In this document: positions 63,635 through 64,000 of the stretch, one piece after another
Layout: each line of letters opens with the position of its first letter
Position numbering within the stretch: position 1 is the stretch's first letter
Source of the DNA: Aureliella helgolandensis
GTDB taxonomy: Bacteria > Planctomycetota > Planctomycetia > Pirellulales > Pirellulaceae
Direction: 5' to 3'
Assembly (NCBI RefSeq): GCF_007752135.1
Contig: NZ_CP036298.1
Span: forward strand, 496,001-560,000
DNA length: 64,000 nt
Notes under the pieces: generated by a model
Told to the model about the DNA's origin: nothing
Databases searched by the model: none
Seen by the model: only the letters and a program-made list of their open reading frames with translations
Position numbers and translations under genes: made by a program

Positions 63635-64000
63635 ATGAGTAAGCACCGATTGCTTATCCGCCATGCGGATGTCGTCTTTCCCGACAAAGTGGCCAAGACG
63701 AATGTGTTGATCGAAGAGGGTAAGATTGTCGCAGTCGACGCGGCGGCCGACCAGCCCGCTGACGAGGCGATTGATGCTGCCGGTCTGACGCTTCTGCCCG
63801 GAGTGGTCGATGACCAAGTGCATTTTCGCGATCCAGGGGGCACCCACAAGGAAGATATTGAATCGGGAAGTATCGCTTGCGCCGCTGGTGGGGTAACGAC
63901 GTTCTTAGAGATGCCGAACACCAGTCCACCAGCCATTGCCGCCGAGGCGCTCGCCAAGAAATATCAACGGGGGAGTCAAGTAAGCCGAGTCAACTATGGC
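63635..64000 (+). CDS. pyrC: Dihydroorotase, N-terminal part (3' end outside window)
   Basis: An open frame from the ATG at 63635 to the window's end (122 codons). The sequence has the amidohydrolase opening LIRHADVVFPDK, LIEEGKIVAVD, then LLPGVVDDQVHFRDPGGTHKEDI and GGVTTFLEMPNTSP. Dihydroorotase forms dihydroorotate from carbamoyl aspartate in pyrimidine synthesis, and MPNTSP is characteristic of that family. The first metal His of the HxH motif is Gln (QVHFR), a variant I recall from Bacteroidetes-type dihydroorotases. Family-specific enzymes such as allantoinase or hydantoinase are less likely. The truncated length prevents a full check. Confidence 0.85.
   Translation, partial: MSKHRLLIRHADVVFPDKVAKTNVLIEEGKIVAVDAAADQPADEAIDAAGLTLLPGVVDDQVHFRDPGGTHKEDIESGSIACAAGGVTTFLEMPNTSPPAIAAEALAKKYQRGSQVSRVNYG

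Noticed and set aside
1-64000. Prophage, transposon or toxin-antitoxin genes
   Set aside because: No integrase, transposase, capsid, terminase or toxin-like gene was recognised.

Overview
The window most likely comes from the chromosome of a planctomycete, probably in the Pirellulaceae. The evidence is the combination of exported PQQ-type beta-propeller proteins, an exported sulfatase, a twin-arginine sugar isomerase-like protein, a BNR/YCF48 'assembly factor' propeller, a membrane Ser/Thr kinase, Kdo (LPS) genes and Tad secretion genes, together with moderately high GC and weak or absent Shine-Dalgarno sites. This is inferred from gene content; no rRNA or other phylogenetic marker is present.

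Layout. 1-4.1 kb: end of an EamA transporter, a small membrane protein, an AIM24-family protein, an M48 metalloprotease and an AT-richer DUF1963-like gene. 4.2-6.3 kb: non-coding 681-bp tandem repeats packed with GC-rich inverted motifs. 6.3-8.8 kb (minus strand): a DUF202 protein and two glycosyltransferases (GT2, GT9), with a perfect 23-bp inverted repeat between the latter two. 9.2-17.8 kb: housekeeping genes thrS-dusB, a sulfatase, purM, hemW and a truncated haemoglobin. 18.1-24.4 kb: an ammonium transporter with a presequence, an AlkD-like protein, an exported unknown, a Tat sugar isomerase-like protein, a 181-bp tandem duplication and a BNR propeller.

24.5-37.2 kb is the most striking region: seven plus-strand genes for peptide-bond chemistry. 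They are a RimK-like ATP-grasp ligase fused to an RCK_C domain, an aspartoacylase/AstE-like zinc hydrolase, a circularly permuted ATP-grasp protein, an alpha-E protein, a transglutaminase-DUF2126 giant, a circularly permuted ATP-grasp/alpha-E fusion, and a second transglutaminase. The last three overlap and look translationally coupled. I infer a system that adds and removes amide-linked amino acids or makes and trims a peptide; its substrate is unknown.

37.4-52.7 kb: two PQQ-propeller genes in a minus-strand operon with a good terminator, recJ, an M28 peptidase, a FAD-oxidoreductase/sialidase-like fusion, a membrane Ser/Thr kinase and a third PQQ propeller. 52.9-58.0 kb: kdsD-kdsC followed directly by a 1,133-residue single-pass protein in the place where lptC-lptA lie in proteobacteria, suggesting a giant LptC/OstA-like protein for LPS transport. 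58.6-64 kb: a DUF2062 membrane protein, a Tad secretion set (cpaF-tadB-tadC order of transcription, plus a TPR protein upstream) and the start of a dihydroorotase gene that runs off the window.

No tRNA, rRNA, CRISPR array, transposase or prophage gene was recognised.
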